Shown here one piece after another: positions 1 through 12,351 of a stretch of DNA of 64,000 nt. The first letter of the stretch is position 1. Each line of letters begins with the position of its first letter. Origin of the DNA: Marsupella aquatica (Eukaryota > Marchantiophyta); the NCBI GenBank assembly GCA_973895155.1, contig OZ316891.1, positions 25,544,001-25,608,000 on the forward strand. Reading direction: 5' to 3'. Under the pieces are notes generated by a model. That model did no database searches and had not been told where the DNA came from. It saw nothing but the letters and a program-made list of their open reading frames with translations. Position numbers and translations under genes: made by a program.

Positions 1-606
1 AAGAAAAAGTGACTAGCTGCTTTTGGAAGGATGCTTTCACTTTGAAAGTGGCAGCCTGAATATGTCGTCTAAGTGCCCCAATCAATTGTAAACTGCTAAT
101 TGTTACCAGACTTGTGTATTTATTTGGGCACCTCCTGGGATTTTTTTTAGTCTCAAATTTTGTAAGTGTTCTTAGAGGCCCAATCTATTATCCAACAAAG
201 TTTCAAAATTTTCTGAGATTATTAGCTCTATTTCCAACAAACTCAAAAAAATGTCAATATTGTAAATCAAGTGTCAACAGAGCATTTCACTGTTGTGAAG
301 GACTCCTTGAGTAGTTTGGGCATGAGCAGCAAATTACCACCAGGCCACATAAACTAATTGAAACTAACTGCAAACTGTTAGGAGCTCATTTACAGGGGAC
401 AATTTCAGTCAAATTTGTAATAGTTGCTACCAGAGTCTTTTTAGACATTCCGGGCCAATCCATCCGAGGCTTGGGGAATCCCATTCGGACTTCACAGCAA
501 ACCCCTCTGTGTATCCGAGCTGTATTCTCAGGCAAACGCTAAACTAGAAGAAGACTAAAGGCAAATGCAAACCCCACAAAGCTATACTTTGTGTTCTACA
601 AAAGTC
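1..606. other. Flanking DNA, no gene seen
   Basis: This AT-rich stretch lies outside copia element 1. The longest open frames are short and have no recognisable domain. I see no repeat or RNA gene in it. Confidence 0.6.
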
Positions 607-611
607 ATATT

Positions 612-769
612 TGTTGTAAGGTATAGAACAACTGATCCTTCATTCCCTTCCATATCCTTACATATAGGCTATCGAATAGCCAGGCAGTTAGACAGTTAAT
701 GTGGTCTAACCTGAGTAGGCGTAAACCTAGTTAACCTCATGTATGGTCTGGTTAACTCGGGTTACAACA
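612..769 (-). repeat. 3' LTR of copia element 1
   Basis: This is the 158-bp copy at the 3' end of the minus-strand element. It begins TGTTGTAA and ends TTACAACA on the plus strand. It is followed inward by a polypurine tract (minus strand AAGGGGGAG). Confidence 0.93.
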
Positions 770-778
770 CTCCCCCTT
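770..778 (-). promoter_or_regulatory. Polypurine tract of copia element 1
   Basis: Minus-strand AAGGGGGAG abuts the 3' LTR, where the plus-strand DNA primer of an LTR element is expected. Element 2 has the near-identical AAGGGGAAG at the same place. Confidence 0.75.
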
Positions 779-1789
779 GGGTGTAACATGACCCGGGGAG
801 GAATGTTGCATCCACCTCTAGCCTACTCTAAATGTGAAATGTGTATTCTGAGGTTTGTGGTTTGGGGGGGGAATGTAACCTCATAAAAACCCCCCCTCCT
901 TTCTTGCTGGGGGGAAAGAGTGTTACCATTCCATCCCTAAAAACCTTAGAATCATGGTTAAGTTATGAGTAATCGAGTTATTAGAGTTAAAATTGTGTAA
1001 GGGTGTCATATGCTATGTAACGTTATTGGAACTAGTAAAGACCTAAATGTCTCGTATGAGTTTCGAAAGTGAGAGAATTTGCGTGGCGATTTTTGGTGGT
1101 TGCAGTAGCAAGCTTTTGGTGTTGTCTGCTACAGTGTGAGGGTCGTCTCGAAGGAATGCACATCGCGGAAGTGTCTTTTTTGTAGTTTCGGCATTCTGTT
1201 GCTTCGAAGATCTTGAATGTGCTTTGGTTGGGTGGAGGGCGGACTCGTGTCTGAGATGATCGATGTGCGCTGCTCGGTTTCTTCACGTTAGATGGTTGAC
1301 GCGCGTTGTGGTCCTGGTCGTCTGTTAGATGTTGAGGGGCAATGGATTCAACTTTCTTCCTGAAGAAGTGATGCTGGGCCTAGGCGTGTTCATCACAAGG
1401 TCGGTGATTTTTGGTGGGAGGTGTCTGCAGCTGCATTGTTGGTGGTCGTTCTTTCTGAGGTCGGGCGATTCTTCTTTGTTCAGTTTGCTTGTGTGCGATG
1501 GGAGTGTCGGGGAGCGGATGTGGCGAACTATGGCCGGTAAGATTTGTTCCCGGCTGCTTTACAGGCGAGGTTGCGCATTGCTCCCCCTGGGTCATTCACT
1601 TTTGTGGCTCTCTTATAGTCATTCATTTTGTCATGTTGGCGTAGCTGCCGTTTCTTGTAGATGTCTATTGTGATCTTTGTTCGAGATCTGTTCGACTGAG
1701 GTGAGTTGGTCCGAGCTTCGCGGTGTAGTCTACGGATTGAGGTCTCCCCCTGAGCAAAATGAGCGCAACCACTGTAAGTATAAGTGTGT
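779..1789 (-). other. 3' non-coding segment of copia element 1
   Basis: About 1.0 kb lies between the pol stop and the purine tract, against about 350 bp in element 2. It is G/T-rich on the plus strand and its open frames have no domain. It may be a long 3' UTR or extra acquired sequence. Confidence 0.6.
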
Positions 1790-4700
1790 TTAATTTTGTA
1801 GTTCAGTTAAGGTCCGTAGACCTACTGAAATGGCATGTTGCTTATGTAATGCAGGAGGTAGGGATTTAGTAAACATATCGGCAATGTTCTTTGAGCTTTG
1901 TATCCATTTGACTTGAATACTACTGCCTTGTTGTTCATGCGTAAAGAAGAACTTAGGAGCGATGTGTTTGGTGCGATCTCCCTTGATAAAGCCTGCTTGA
2001 ATTTGTTCAACGCAAGCTCGGTTATCTTCATGGATTTCTGTCGGTGTTGACAGTGTAGGTATGCCGGTATTCTCATGAATGTGATTGATAACGTTGCGTA
2101 GCCAGATACACTCCCTGCTTGACTCATAGAGAGCTATGATCTCTGAATGGTTTGATGATGTCGTGGTTAGTGTCTGCTTGCAGCTTCGCCATGAAATGGC
2201 TGTCTCGCCCATCAGGAAAACGTACCCTGTCTGGGACTTGGCGTCCTCAGGGTCTGAAAGGTAACCTGCATCAGCATACCCAGTGAGCAAATAATTAGTA
2301 TTTGATGGGTAGAATAGTCCCAGATCCATGGTACCAGCTAGGTAGCAGAAAATGCGCTTTATGCCGTTCCAATGCCTAATAGTTGGCTTGGCACTGTGGC
2401 GTGCCAGTAAATTTACTGCAAAGGCTATGTCGGGCCTTGTCTGGTTCAAAAGGAACATCAAGACACCTATAGCAGATATGTATGGCTTTTCTGGGCCAAG
2501 TAGTGGCTCTGTTTTGCTCCTCTTCCGGAAGAGATCCTTTTCTTTGTCAAGTGAGCGAATGTCCATGGGAGATCTGACTGCAGTGGCTTTGTCCATGTTA
2601 AATTGCCTTAGTATCTTTTTGAGGTATGTGGACTGATGCAGTAGAATGCCATTGTGCAGGTGCTCAAATTGCAGGCCTAGGCAGAAAGAAGTTTGACCAA
2701 GGTCGCGCATTTCAAAGGCCTTTTTCAGTAATGTAATCGTTTCAGTCAGAATCTTTTTAGTTCCGAACAGGTTCAGATCGTCCACATAGATGGCTACAAT
2801 AATGAATTCTTTGTTCTCCCACTTCAGAAATAAGCAGGGTGCTATATCAGCATTCTGAAATCCCATAGCTTGCATCTCGGCCTTAAATCGTTTGTACCAT
2901 GTCAGGCCGCTTTGCTTAAGGCCATACAGCGATCTTAGCACCTGTACTACGAATCTAGTTCTCCGGGTGGTGTCCCTCTGATTCGGTGTAGGAGCTTTAA
3001 GGGCTATCTTGGCTGCAGTCTTGTGGAGTATTGCTGAATTTGTATGTTCGAATGTTTCCGGCTGATTTCGAGTTGCTGCAGTATGGAGTTGTTTCCCTTT
3101 GCTGTGGTATGCGACTCGTTTCACCAATGCTGGGGGGGCCTCCATGTATATAACTTTGTCTAAATGGCCGTATAAATATGCTGTTACAATGTCCATTTGG
3201 TGCATGGCGTTGTGAAAATGTAATGAGGTATCTGTAGGTAATGACATCCATTACCGGGGAGTATGTTAGGTCATAGTCCCTGCCAGGGACTTGAGTGAAT
3301 CCTCTGGCCACCAGTCTGGCCTTATGCCGTGTCACATCACCTTTCGCATTTCTTTTCTTGACTAATGTCCATTTATAGCCAGTGAGATGGGCTTCAGGTT
3401 CAGCTATTGTGATCGGTCCGAATACTTGGCGAGCTATGAGGGAGTCCAGTTCTAAGTGAATGGCCTGTTCCCATTCAGGCCAGTCAGGTTGGGCCTCAGC
3501 TTCTTTGATTGTGCGGGGGTCCGGCTGTTCGTCGTCGATCTGCTGTGCTATATGAAATGCAAATTGTTCGTCTATAGTAGTGTGCTCTCTGTCCCATACA
3601 TGCCCAGTTCTTCCGTAGTTGATTGAGATCTCGGCATTGTCTTCTGGTACATTGGATTGACTGGGAGTTGGGTCCCTGGTGGATGTACTGGGTACAGGTG
3701 TTGGGGCAGCTCTACGTTGTCGTGGTTGTCTGTCGACAGCTCCCAATGGGCGGCCTCTCTTTGCTTTTGGGGCTGTTGTTGTTGCTGGTGTGGTATCCAT
3801 TTGGATTCTGGATGGTGCATTTGCTGCTGGGATATGAGAGCGTGTCACCTGGGCGGCATCTGTGAAGGAGTCTGGTAGATGTTCTACCATCCTTGCTAAG
3901 TGTAAAGTTCGTTGTACTTCAGTGTCCGCGTGACTGTCCCTGGGGTCATTCCAGAATCCTGCATCAATTTGCCAAGTCAGTTGGGAGTTTTTCTCTGTGT
4001 CGTGATGCTTCGTATGTAGGCTTGGGAATATATCTTCATAAAAGTGGCAATCTACAAAGCGTGCTTTGAAGACATCAGAGGTTGTAGGTTCCATATATTT
4101 GATAATGGAGGCTGAGTCAAAACCTATGTATATCCCTGGGTGTCTCTGGGGGCCCATCTTTGTTCTCATAGGTCCGAGGGTGGGAACCATTACCTTACAG
4201 CCAAATGTTCTCAGGTGAGAGACATTTGGTATGGTCCCTAGTGCTAAATGATGTGGGGTAGAGGAGTTAAAGGATGATGGTCTGTAGCTGAGCAGTGCAG
4301 CAGAGTGGAGGATGGCATGGCCCCAGGCAGCTGTTGGTAGGTTCGACTGCATTAGGAGGGGCCAAGCAATCATCTGTAATCGTTTGATCAGGGATTCAGC
4401 TATGCCATTCTGAAAATGAACATGGGGCACTGGGTACTGTACATCTATGCCAGTCGCCTGGCAGTAATCTTCAAATGTTTTGGAGGTAAATTCTCCGGCA
4501 TTGTCCACTCTGAGTGTTTTGATCTGGTGTTCGGGAAATTGTGCTCTCAGTTTTAGTATGTGCGCTAGGAGTCGGGAAAATACCAGGTTTCTTGTGGATA
4601 ATAAAGATATTTGACTCCATTTGGTTGATGCGTCTATGACCGCCAGGAAAAATTGGAATGGGCCGCTGGGGGGTCGATCGGCCCACATACATCGGCGTGT

Positions 4701-6379
4701 ATGCGCTCCAGGAAGTGGGGAATTTGGCGCTCAGTTGTAGGTGGTGAGGGACGGATTATGAGCTTGCCCTGTGAGCAGGCTAAACAAGGGGCTTTTATGG
4801 ACGTAGGGTGGACAGTGTCCGGTATGCCGTGAGTTTCTCTGATAAGTTTCTGGAACATTGTTGTTCCCGGGTGGCCCAGTCTCCTATGCCAGATCTCGGT
4901 AAGTGTGCCTTGGAGTGTCCCAGTATAGAAACTGTGGATTTCAGTAGTGTAGCAACCGGGGGGTGATGCTCTCAAGATCTCTCTGATCTTGGTATTTATT
5001 GGTTCCCCCGAGGTGATGTACAAGACTTCCCGTCCTTGTTGAGTGCCAGTTTTAATATATAACTTGTTAGCACGGATATCCCCAAAGCTTAGCAAGTTTC
5101 TGGTTGCCTTTGGGGCGTATATCGCTGACTCCACATGAATTATCGTCCCATGGGGTAGGGTGACCAATGCTGGTCCAAATCCCTCTTCCAATTGATGCTG
5201 GCCCATAATCGTTGTAAGTTTTCTTTGTGATGGTGTAATTTGCTTGAAGTATTCTTTGTGCTTGAAAATGGAATGTGATGTACCACTGTCTACTATGCAG
5301 TGAGAAGAATTGTCTTTTATATTAGAATCAGATGTGGTGTTTAATGTGACCATATGTATAGATGGTATGATCTCCGTAGATTCTAAAAAGGTCCCATACG
5401 TCTCAGGTTCATTTTGTGCAGTGCTCTTCTTGTATAGTTGCACCAGGTGTGCGGGTGTACGGCAGAATTTTTGAATGTGGCCTTTAGTGCCACAACGAAA
5501 ACAGGTAGAGGGGTTTTCGTATTTATCTCTTTGAGTGCTTTGTTGTTGATTTGTCCTCGCTCGGTGTTGGTAGTTGCCTTGCTGCCAATTGTTTCTGGAG
5601 TTATCGCCGGTGTTTTGGTATCTTCCCCTGGATCTGCCTCTGAAGTTGTTGCTTCTGCCTCCGCGTACTCTGAAAGAGCTGCCTCGGCCTCTGTATGTGG
5701 TTCTCCCCCTGAAACTGCCTCGACCACGGTAAGATGAGCCCTCTCCCCTCTGGGTTGTAACATAGTGGGATTCTGAATTTGTGACTGGAGGGAGAGTACC
5801 AGGGGGTCGTTTTTGGGAATTCTGTAATAGCAATAGCTGGTGCTTTTCAGCCAGGAGCATATGGGCAATCAACTCGGAGTATTGTGTGAATCGCATATTG
5901 CGATATTGGGTAGAGAGAATGAGATTTGTAGAGTGAAGGGTAGAGAGCGTTTTCTCAATCTGTTCGTCATCATTAACGGGATGGCCACATATGGCCAATT
6001 GGGATACAATCCGAAATAATTCGCAATTGTAATCCGCGATTGTTTTATGGTCCTGGACCCGGAGATTTATCCAATCGTGTCTGGCCGCAGGCAGGTGTAT
6101 GGTACGCGTGTGGTCGAAGCGTGATTGAAGTGCATCCCAAAGGACTCTCGGATTGTATTCGTTCATGTACTGTCGCTTCAAGGAGTCACTCAAATGGTGT
6201 CGAATTAGTATCAATGCCTGCGCTTTTTGCTGAAGTGTTTGGCCATTGTCAGTTATTACTGTGTCCTGTAGATTCTTTGAAGTTAGGTGAGCTTCAGCAT
6301 CGAGCGTCCAGGACAAATAGTTGGCACCATCGATGCTGAGTGGTTGAAATAAGAGTTTCTCCATAGAATTCTTTGACAT
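1790..6379 (-). pseudogene. copia gag-pol polyprotein, two frame changes
   Basis: The start is the ATG at 6379 (MSKNSMEKLL), or 6364, which corresponds to element 2's start. Order: Gag with an RG-rich tract and a zinc knuckle (CFRCGTKGHIQKFC), protease (DSGTSHS), GAG-pre-integrase (WHRRLGHPG), integrase (HADVCGP, RVDNAGEF, GIAES), RT (YVDD) and RNase H to a stop at 1790. The frame shifts at a run of six G on the plus strand (4668-4673), between the first integrase aspartate and the rest of the domain. It shifts again near 3195-3212, where about 11 bp are missing compared with element 2. Each open segment is otherwise well conserved. The first break could be a sequencing error in a homopolymer; the second is a true deletion. 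Confidence 0.9.
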
Positions 6380-6707
6380 ATTACAAGATTCTAGTGGTAT
6401 AATTTCTTGTTGGTAAGCACAAGGTTGCAATTGTATTTTGGGTGTCGAATCTCAATTTCGTTCCATTGTTGAAATTTGAGAAAGAGGAAATGGAATTGCA
6501 AGTTGTAGTTGGTGAATTGTAATTTCTTATCTCAATCGTCCGATTCGTCCAATGTGTAATCTTGATTTATAACATTCCATCCCCCTTGGTTGATCTGGCC
6601 ACCGCTGCACCTCCGCCTGCCATCAATCCTTTCCTAAGAGGTTGCCAATCTATCTCAAGAGAAGAAAAGAGGAGATAATTTTTAAAAAAGTTTGATTCAA
6701 ATCAGCA

Positions 6708-6721
6708 TCGTGCTGATAACG
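6708..6721 (-). promoter_or_regulatory. Primer binding site of copia element 1
   Basis: The 14 bases directly inside the 5' LTR read TCGTGCTGATAACG on the plus strand. This is not the usual plant initiator-Met 3'-end type. It looks like the anticodon arm of a tRNA-Ile (GTGCU-GAU-AACG), which suggests priming from an internal or half tRNA. Element 2 shares the core. Confidence 0.6.
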
Positions 6722-6879
6722 TGTTGTAAGGTATAGAACAACTGATCCTTCATTCCCTTCCATATCCTTACATATAGGCTATCGAATAGCCAGGCGGTTA
6801 GACAGTTAATGTGGTCTAACCTGAGTAGGCGTAAACCTAGTTAACCTCATGTATGGTCTGGTTAACTCGGGTTACAACA
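6722..6879 (-). repeat. 5' LTR of copia element 1
   Basis: A 158-bp LTR with terminal TGTTGTAA and TTACAACA. It is the 5' LTR because the coding strand is minus. It is short for a copia LTR. Its partner at 612-769 matches at every position but one. Confidence 0.93.
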
Positions 6880-8418
6880 ATATTTACATTGTTTAGCTTC
6901 TAGTCCTGTTTCCTTCCTGCTGCTTACTGAGATTCCAGTACTGAGTTAGAAGTTTAGCACTGTAACATGGACTCGTCCCCTTCTTGAGCATCATATTAGC
7001 CTTAATGATTTACAAGATGTTGTGTGCCAGAATGCTCCAAGAACGAGAGCTTCAGCCCAACTTTAGGGGGCCTACCATTACCCATAATTATCTCGTAAAA
7101 GGACCTACATACACTTGAAGGCCTCACACATTTTATATTTTACCAGAGAAATAAAAATAGAGAAGTATTTTATAAGGAGCTGATCCAAAGTTTGACTGTG
7201 CATTCTTCTCCATAAATGCCTTTAAAATTGCAAAGAGAAAATCACTAAGAGCATCAAGTCAACTAGACAAGTACATTAGTTTTCATGAGCCAAACCTGAA
7301 AGAGCTCACCTTCAACTAGCAACTTCCTGACTGAGTGAAATGGGTGCAGATTGTGACAAAAGTGGAGCGTCAGTCTTCTGGTAGACGGCGAGACCTCTGA
7401 CTGTTCCTAACCTCTACAGTAGTAGAACTCCATTATTCGTCGAGTTTCTCGGCCCCGATCTCAAATGCAGTCAATCGCTTGGTACTTTAGAGTATTGAGC
7501 TCCACGTCTGAGTAACCAGAGTTCAGCCTCTGCGATAACTTACCACCCTCGAGATGGTCGATGAGCTTGTGGAAGAAGACTGAGACAGTTCTTGTCGGCT
7601 CGACGCAGGAAAGAAGAATGAGATCATCATCATGACTAATAGTTCCGAAATTGACTGGAGAGATTTTTACATCCTATCGTTGGTAAATATGACATGGTGT
7701 AAAGCGATTCGAAGCCGCCAGGTCTCTGATGAGCGAGGTTGCCTTCGTTCCCCAGAGAGGTTCTCTTCAGACACTACGTGTGTGAATCGGTCCTTGAATT
7801 GATTGCTCTCTACTCCATGAAGCTCTACTCCATGAAGGGCAATTCAGGTTACAAATTCCCTCCAATCAATCACACCTTGTGCTAGAGGCCTGAGTAGGTG
7901 CGGCTCAAGCGTATCTACTGTTGACAAATATGTCGTGAGATATTCAAGGTGTCTGTCTGTATTCGATGTGACAGGCAATGGGAATAGTGTGAGAAGATCG
8001 ATGCAGGTAAAAAGTACAAGTTTGGATGTGGTATCTGGACGGGAAGATTTACATGTTTGGCGGCAGGTGTGGCCGTCATCCTGTGTATAGGTAACAGGTG
8101 TATGATCCCAAGAAAAACACTTGGTTTGGATGAAGCCCATGGCATCTTTACCGAATAGGCATAGAGTAGCAATGACGGAAGACAAGCTTTTTGTTCATGG
8201 CGGAAATGTGTATCATCCAAGTTACTTTCATTCGCCAAGAAATCGATAGATTGATGCTAACAGTCTGAAGGCAAATGAACTGTTTGGAAATCTATGAGTG
8301 GACAGTGGTGGAATTAATTGTTGAAAGGACAGCCCCAACCTTCCTCCATCGGACAAGACAGCCGCGAAGCTGTATGGCAAAAGGGAAATTCTATTCCATG
8401 ACTCCTGCTGGTATGGAG

Positions 8419-8447
8419 GTCTATGATTTTGAGACAAAATCATAGAC
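8419..8447. repeat. Perfect 12-bp hairpin
   Basis: The arms GTCTATGATTTT and AAAATCATAGAC are exact reverse complements with a 5-base loop (GAGAC). Confidence 0.85.
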
Positions 8448-9324
8448 GTGCATCCATTTTCGTTTCCTGGGATTGGGCCAATTACTGGTCTTGTTGTGCC
8501 GGCGACTGTAATACTTTAGCTGTTGATGATGAACTCCCGGATTTGTGCATATGCTTAACAGCGAGGAATGCATCGAAAAGAGCATGTCTTATTAAAAGTA
8601 GTGGCCTTGGTGGCGAGAACAAACACATGCGGCACGACGCGCGAAGTCCTTATTCTTTTACCAATTAGCCTCCACCTTCCGGTTATCGGTGCAAAGTATT
8701 TTTAATGTCCCCTATTCAACTTTGAGAAGGCAATTGGGGGCAAAGCTTCACCTTTTCTCTTAGCTCTAGTCGATTTTGATTTGAATAAATCTCTATTTGT
8801 AACCCACGGTTGGCTGTCAGTCCACTATTGACGGAAATGCTTCTTGTATATGATCGAAAACAATGGATTCATCACCTCATGATTCCTTAGTGAAGGATCG
8901 GCCAAAACGTGGCCGGCCACAGTTTCAAAGTAGACACTTTGTAATCCAGGTCAGTTCTTTCTAGCAGTTTCGGCCACTGTCGATGGCTCTCAGTAGAGGA
9001 CTTAAGAAAACCTGGGTGGTGATTTGATGGGCTTTTGTGAAATATCAATTCAAGGAATTCAACCGAGTTGTAAAACGGGTAATAGAGGAAGCGCCCTTTC
9101 CAAGTTCCCAAGTCTCATTTGGAGCTAGACTGCGACATTTTGGTCATGGATTTCAATACGAATGACAGCCATTCATTTTATTAATTTGAGTAATTGTGTT
9201 AGTCATGTGTGCTGAGCTGGATCTGACCACCGCTGCAGTACGTGGTGTGTTTTGAATATATAGATGATGTGTGTATTTCGTAATCTGTATGACTGCAACA
9301 TATTGGCTAGCCATGCCCAGGTCG

Positions 9325-9371
9325 AAAGAGAGGCTGACACCAAACATGGGACTCGGTGTCAGCCTCTCTTT
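9325..9371. repeat. Perfect 17-bp hairpin
   Basis: The arms 9325-9341 (AAAGAGAGGCTGACACC) and 9355-9371 are exact reverse complements separated by 13 bases. The match stops sharply on both outer sides. No open frame or known RNA family explains it. Confidence 0.88.
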
Positions 9372-10100
9372 GAATGAGCAATTCAATCTATCTTCCTCTC
9401 ACTCTATATGACTCATTTGGTCTGATGAATATTTCTAATCCAACATATGAATGTGGGTCAGAAATGTGAAGGACATTGGTCCTGTCCCACATTGCATCGA
9501 ATACTATACCGGCTCTAACTAGGAATGTTTTATAGAATAAGTTGCACAAATTCCTTTCGTTCCTCTCACCTACACTTCTTTGCCACTGACGAAATTTTTC
9601 ACCCAGCAAAAATCGTTAGCTCATCGCCACTGGCTCTCGCACTGGCTCCCACTGGGCTACGTAGAATTCCAATTGGCTCTTCAAACGTTCCGTCTCTTTG
9701 GCGATTAACGGGTGACAGAATTTCAAAAGGAAATGTAAGTAACCGAGAGATGCAATTGAGTACAGGAATTTCCTTCAGGCAAGATCTACTTTTGTGTAGT
9801 CAATGATTTTGGCTGGGTCTGAGCGAAATTGAGTGACTTTTACAGGCATGGACAGTATCGGACAGAGGTTGTGAGACGTTAAATCTCAACTTTTCTTATG
9901 TTTGTCCAAATATGTCAAGTCCTTTGAAAAAAACTTTCTCAATAATAAAAACCAAGAATTGTAGAGATTCTCATCCTTGGTGACCGATAGCTAAACTCAC
10001 TCATTTATCAAGATCTGTGTTGAAGGTTTTAATATCGAAAATACAGGCTGTGACATGCACATCAATTTGGAAACGCTGCAGCTTATTGACGTGCCCACAC

Positions 10101-10121
10101 ATTAGGAGTGACACTCCTAAT
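10101..10121. repeat. 21-bp palindrome
   Basis: ATTAGGAGTG and CACTCCTAAT are exact reverse complements around one central base. Confidence 0.85.
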
Positions 10122-10249
10122 AATTTGATTTGTCCATTTTGATTGACAGGTTCATATGAATTGAATTGATAGCTTAGACATACAATTCTATCAACCTTGC
10201 AAATATCATCTGATGATGAACGAACTATGATAAGAAACTGAATGACTGG

Positions 10250-10633
10250 TTAGTAAATCTCTCCTCCATGGAAAGATACTCCTTGAGGTGCATTGAAAAT
10301 ATCCCACTCCAAATGAGTTTCCACAATGTCACGAAAAGCTTCTGGTATCAAGCGACGCAGGACCTCAAACCGTTTGCAAGTATCAGGGGCATCATCAGGA
10401 ATGTAGACCCAAATCTTTACGGGTCGCCATGCTTCAATAAAGCCGGCCAACTCATCAATTCGCTCCACGTAGTCTATGAGAGGAGTGAGCTCCAGTTGAT
10501 CAACAAACAATGTGCGATTCGGCACATCAAATTTCCACCATATGTACTCCCACAGAGAATCGACCGGGCTCATGATAAATCCCTCATGGTTTGGAGTACT
10601 GTAAGGAAGAATGCTTTCTATAGATAGTCCCAT
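10250..10633 (-). CDS. Hypothetical protein, possibly a gene fragment
   Basis: The frame runs from ATG 10633 (MGLSIESILP) to a stop at 10250, about 127 residues. The composition is protein-like: regular hydrophobic spacing, Trp-rich segments (WEYIWWKF, KIWVYIPDD) and few low-complexity runs. I do not recognise the family. The open frame extends slightly upstream of the ATG, so it may be a 3' exon of a longer or decayed gene. No neighbour helps. It could be chance coding. Confidence 0.35.
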   Translation of the reverse strand: MGLSIESILPYSTPNHEGFIMSPVDSLWEYIWWKFDVPNRTLFVDQLELTPLIDYVERIDELAGFIEAWRPVKIWVYIPDDAPDTCKRFEVLRRLIPEAFRDIVETHLEWDIFNAPQGVSFHGGEIY

Positions 10634-12316
10634 GTCCAAAGTGACTCATGGAGGATGTCTCTTACTTGTTTCATAACTCTCAGCTTTTATTTGTTCATTA
10701 CTATGAGCTTCAAGACATCCAGCAAAAGATGACTGTTAAACCTGATTTGAAGGTGGACATGAGGTGCACAATTGTTTTTTGTTTTTTTTTTCGGCCTTGG
10801 AAAGTCAATCTGAATCCATAAACCATGAGCTGCAGGAATATATGGTTCAAACACGGTTTCTCCATCAAATCACCTACTTGCGAGATGTCAAATCAATAAT
10901 TTCTTCGGTTTTTTGGTTACTTTTTGGTAGGGGAAAGTCTGTAATAATGAGTTATAACCTCGGATGGGATCTCAAAATGCCTTTTGTATGAAAGTAAAGG
11001 AGTTTTACTCTAATCGACCTCCAAAACACTGCAGCTATTGATGGTTTTATTTTATTTTTAATGTAGAGGTCGATGCTGCTCTGCTATTGAAAAGGATTGA
11101 AATATTCTCCGATTCATACATACCTTGGGGATGCGCTCATCAAATCAAGTTTCTCGAATTTGATTTGGGACATGTCAGATTTGGGGCACTTGCTCTTGGA
11201 TGCTTCATGTCTTTCCTTTAGAAACTACACATTGCGTTAGTTCGTAGATAGCAATTCTGTGGACGTAATAAGTGGTATATCTTCATCCTGTGGCTCCTTG
11301 GCTGCATGGTTGTCACGTGGTATCGTCACATTCCTCCCTACATTATGGGCAGAAAACAGTGAGGCTTCATTGCAATAAATCAACATTCACTAAAGTATTG
11401 ACTTGCAGATGCACCCTTTGCACTATTGACACAAGAAGAGGCCTATCATAGCCACTTGCTGGTGCAGAATAGGGAGAGAGCTGGGTTTGGGAACTTTTAA
11501 TGCCCTGATGTCAACGAACAAAATCTCACTACCCAATCGGCTGGTTGTGGACCCAACAAGGTGGTGGCGACATGGCCACAAATATGATGAAGTTTAATAA
11601 TCTGGATAATCATTATGAGTGGAACAATGTTTAGCTTTAATGGAATGGAACAATGGTCCATGTGATGTTAGTAGTATTATAGTTATTTACCCGTACCGTG
11701 CTGTCTTGATGGTGGTCCAGGTGGATACGTAACTGTCCATATGAACCTTTATCACATTATTTGTTTATGACAAATATGGACAATATGCCTCTCACTTGTG
11801 GATTCTTTCTCAGTTATAAAATAAGGTATGTACGAGGAGAGAAAACTAAGAAGTTGAAAACGTTTGTCTGTTCCATTTCCTATCCAACTGGATTTTCTTT
11901 TGTCATCTTTGAATAGTCCCTTTTGGATTTTGAATTTCTCGTTCAATTGATTGTTTGGCATGGGCAGAAAACAAATTACATTCCAAAAGTAGTAATTTTC
12001 AATTGTCAAGCATTTAGTGTAAAAGGTAACTTGACATTAGATTTGTTGAACACGGTCTGCTTGTGATGATTTTAGTTCCTATTGGGAAAGTTGGGTTTGA
12101 AGTGCGTGTGGTGCAGATCATCCTTTTTCAAAAAATGCATTAGAAGCATTTTGAACACAAACGAGGCCCTTAAGCCTTTGTCAAAAAGGTTCTAGTTGGC
12201 ACCTGCCCGATTCTTGGCTTGGCTGCCCAATCTCAGAACAGACGGGTGAGATTAGTCGCATCGTAGTTGCCTGTAAGGAAAAGTCTGTCGTTCTTGCCAA
12301 TCTTGAAAAGAAATGG

Positions 12317-12351
12317 CATGCATTGGGTATCCGTATCGTACCCAATGCATG
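12317..12351. repeat. Perfect 13-bp hairpin
   Basis: The arms CATGCATTGGGTA (12317-12329) and TACCCAATGCATG (12339-12351) are exact reverse complements with a 9-base loop. Confidence 0.85.

Larger units (their letters stand above)
612..6879 (-). mobile_element. Ty1/copia LTR retrotransposon, element 1 (degraded)
   Basis: A complete element by structure: 158-bp LTRs at 612-769 and 6722-6879 differ at one base (A or G near 685/6795), and the 5-bp target duplication ATATT flanks it at 607-611 and 6880-6884. Internal order on the minus strand is PBS, gag, protease, integrase, RT, RNase H, then a roughly 1.0-kb 3' segment and a purine tract. Integrase before RT defines the copia type. One LTR difference suggests a fairly recent insertion. 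The coding region is broken twice, so the copy should not be autonomous. Confidence 0.95.
6885..10249. other. Gene-poor spacer with short hairpins
   Basis: I see no convincing gene. Overlapping minus-strand frames at 7844-8238 have no family features. There is a 13-bp direct repeat (CTACTCCATGAAG) near 7810-7835, and there are hairpins at 8419-8447, 9325-9371 and 10101-10121, listed separately. Confidence 0.5.

Noticed and set aside
1329-1673. Plus-strand 114-residue frame in the copia element 1 tail
   Set aside because: It has hydrophobic low-information content, no domain, and lies opposite another open frame.
4660-4690. Programmed frameshift in copia element 1
   Set aside because: It lies in the middle of the integrase domain, and the sister element 2 reads through the same point in one frame. 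A homopolymer indel or sequencing error is simpler.
6708-6721. tRNA gene fragment
   Set aside because: Only the anticodon-arm-like bases occur, directly against the LTR; there are no acceptor, D or T arms. A primer site explains it.
7844-8238. Overlapping minus-strand frames of about 110 residues
   Set aside because: Two overlapping frames are equally open, neither has a recognisable motif, and no start or splice context is convincing.
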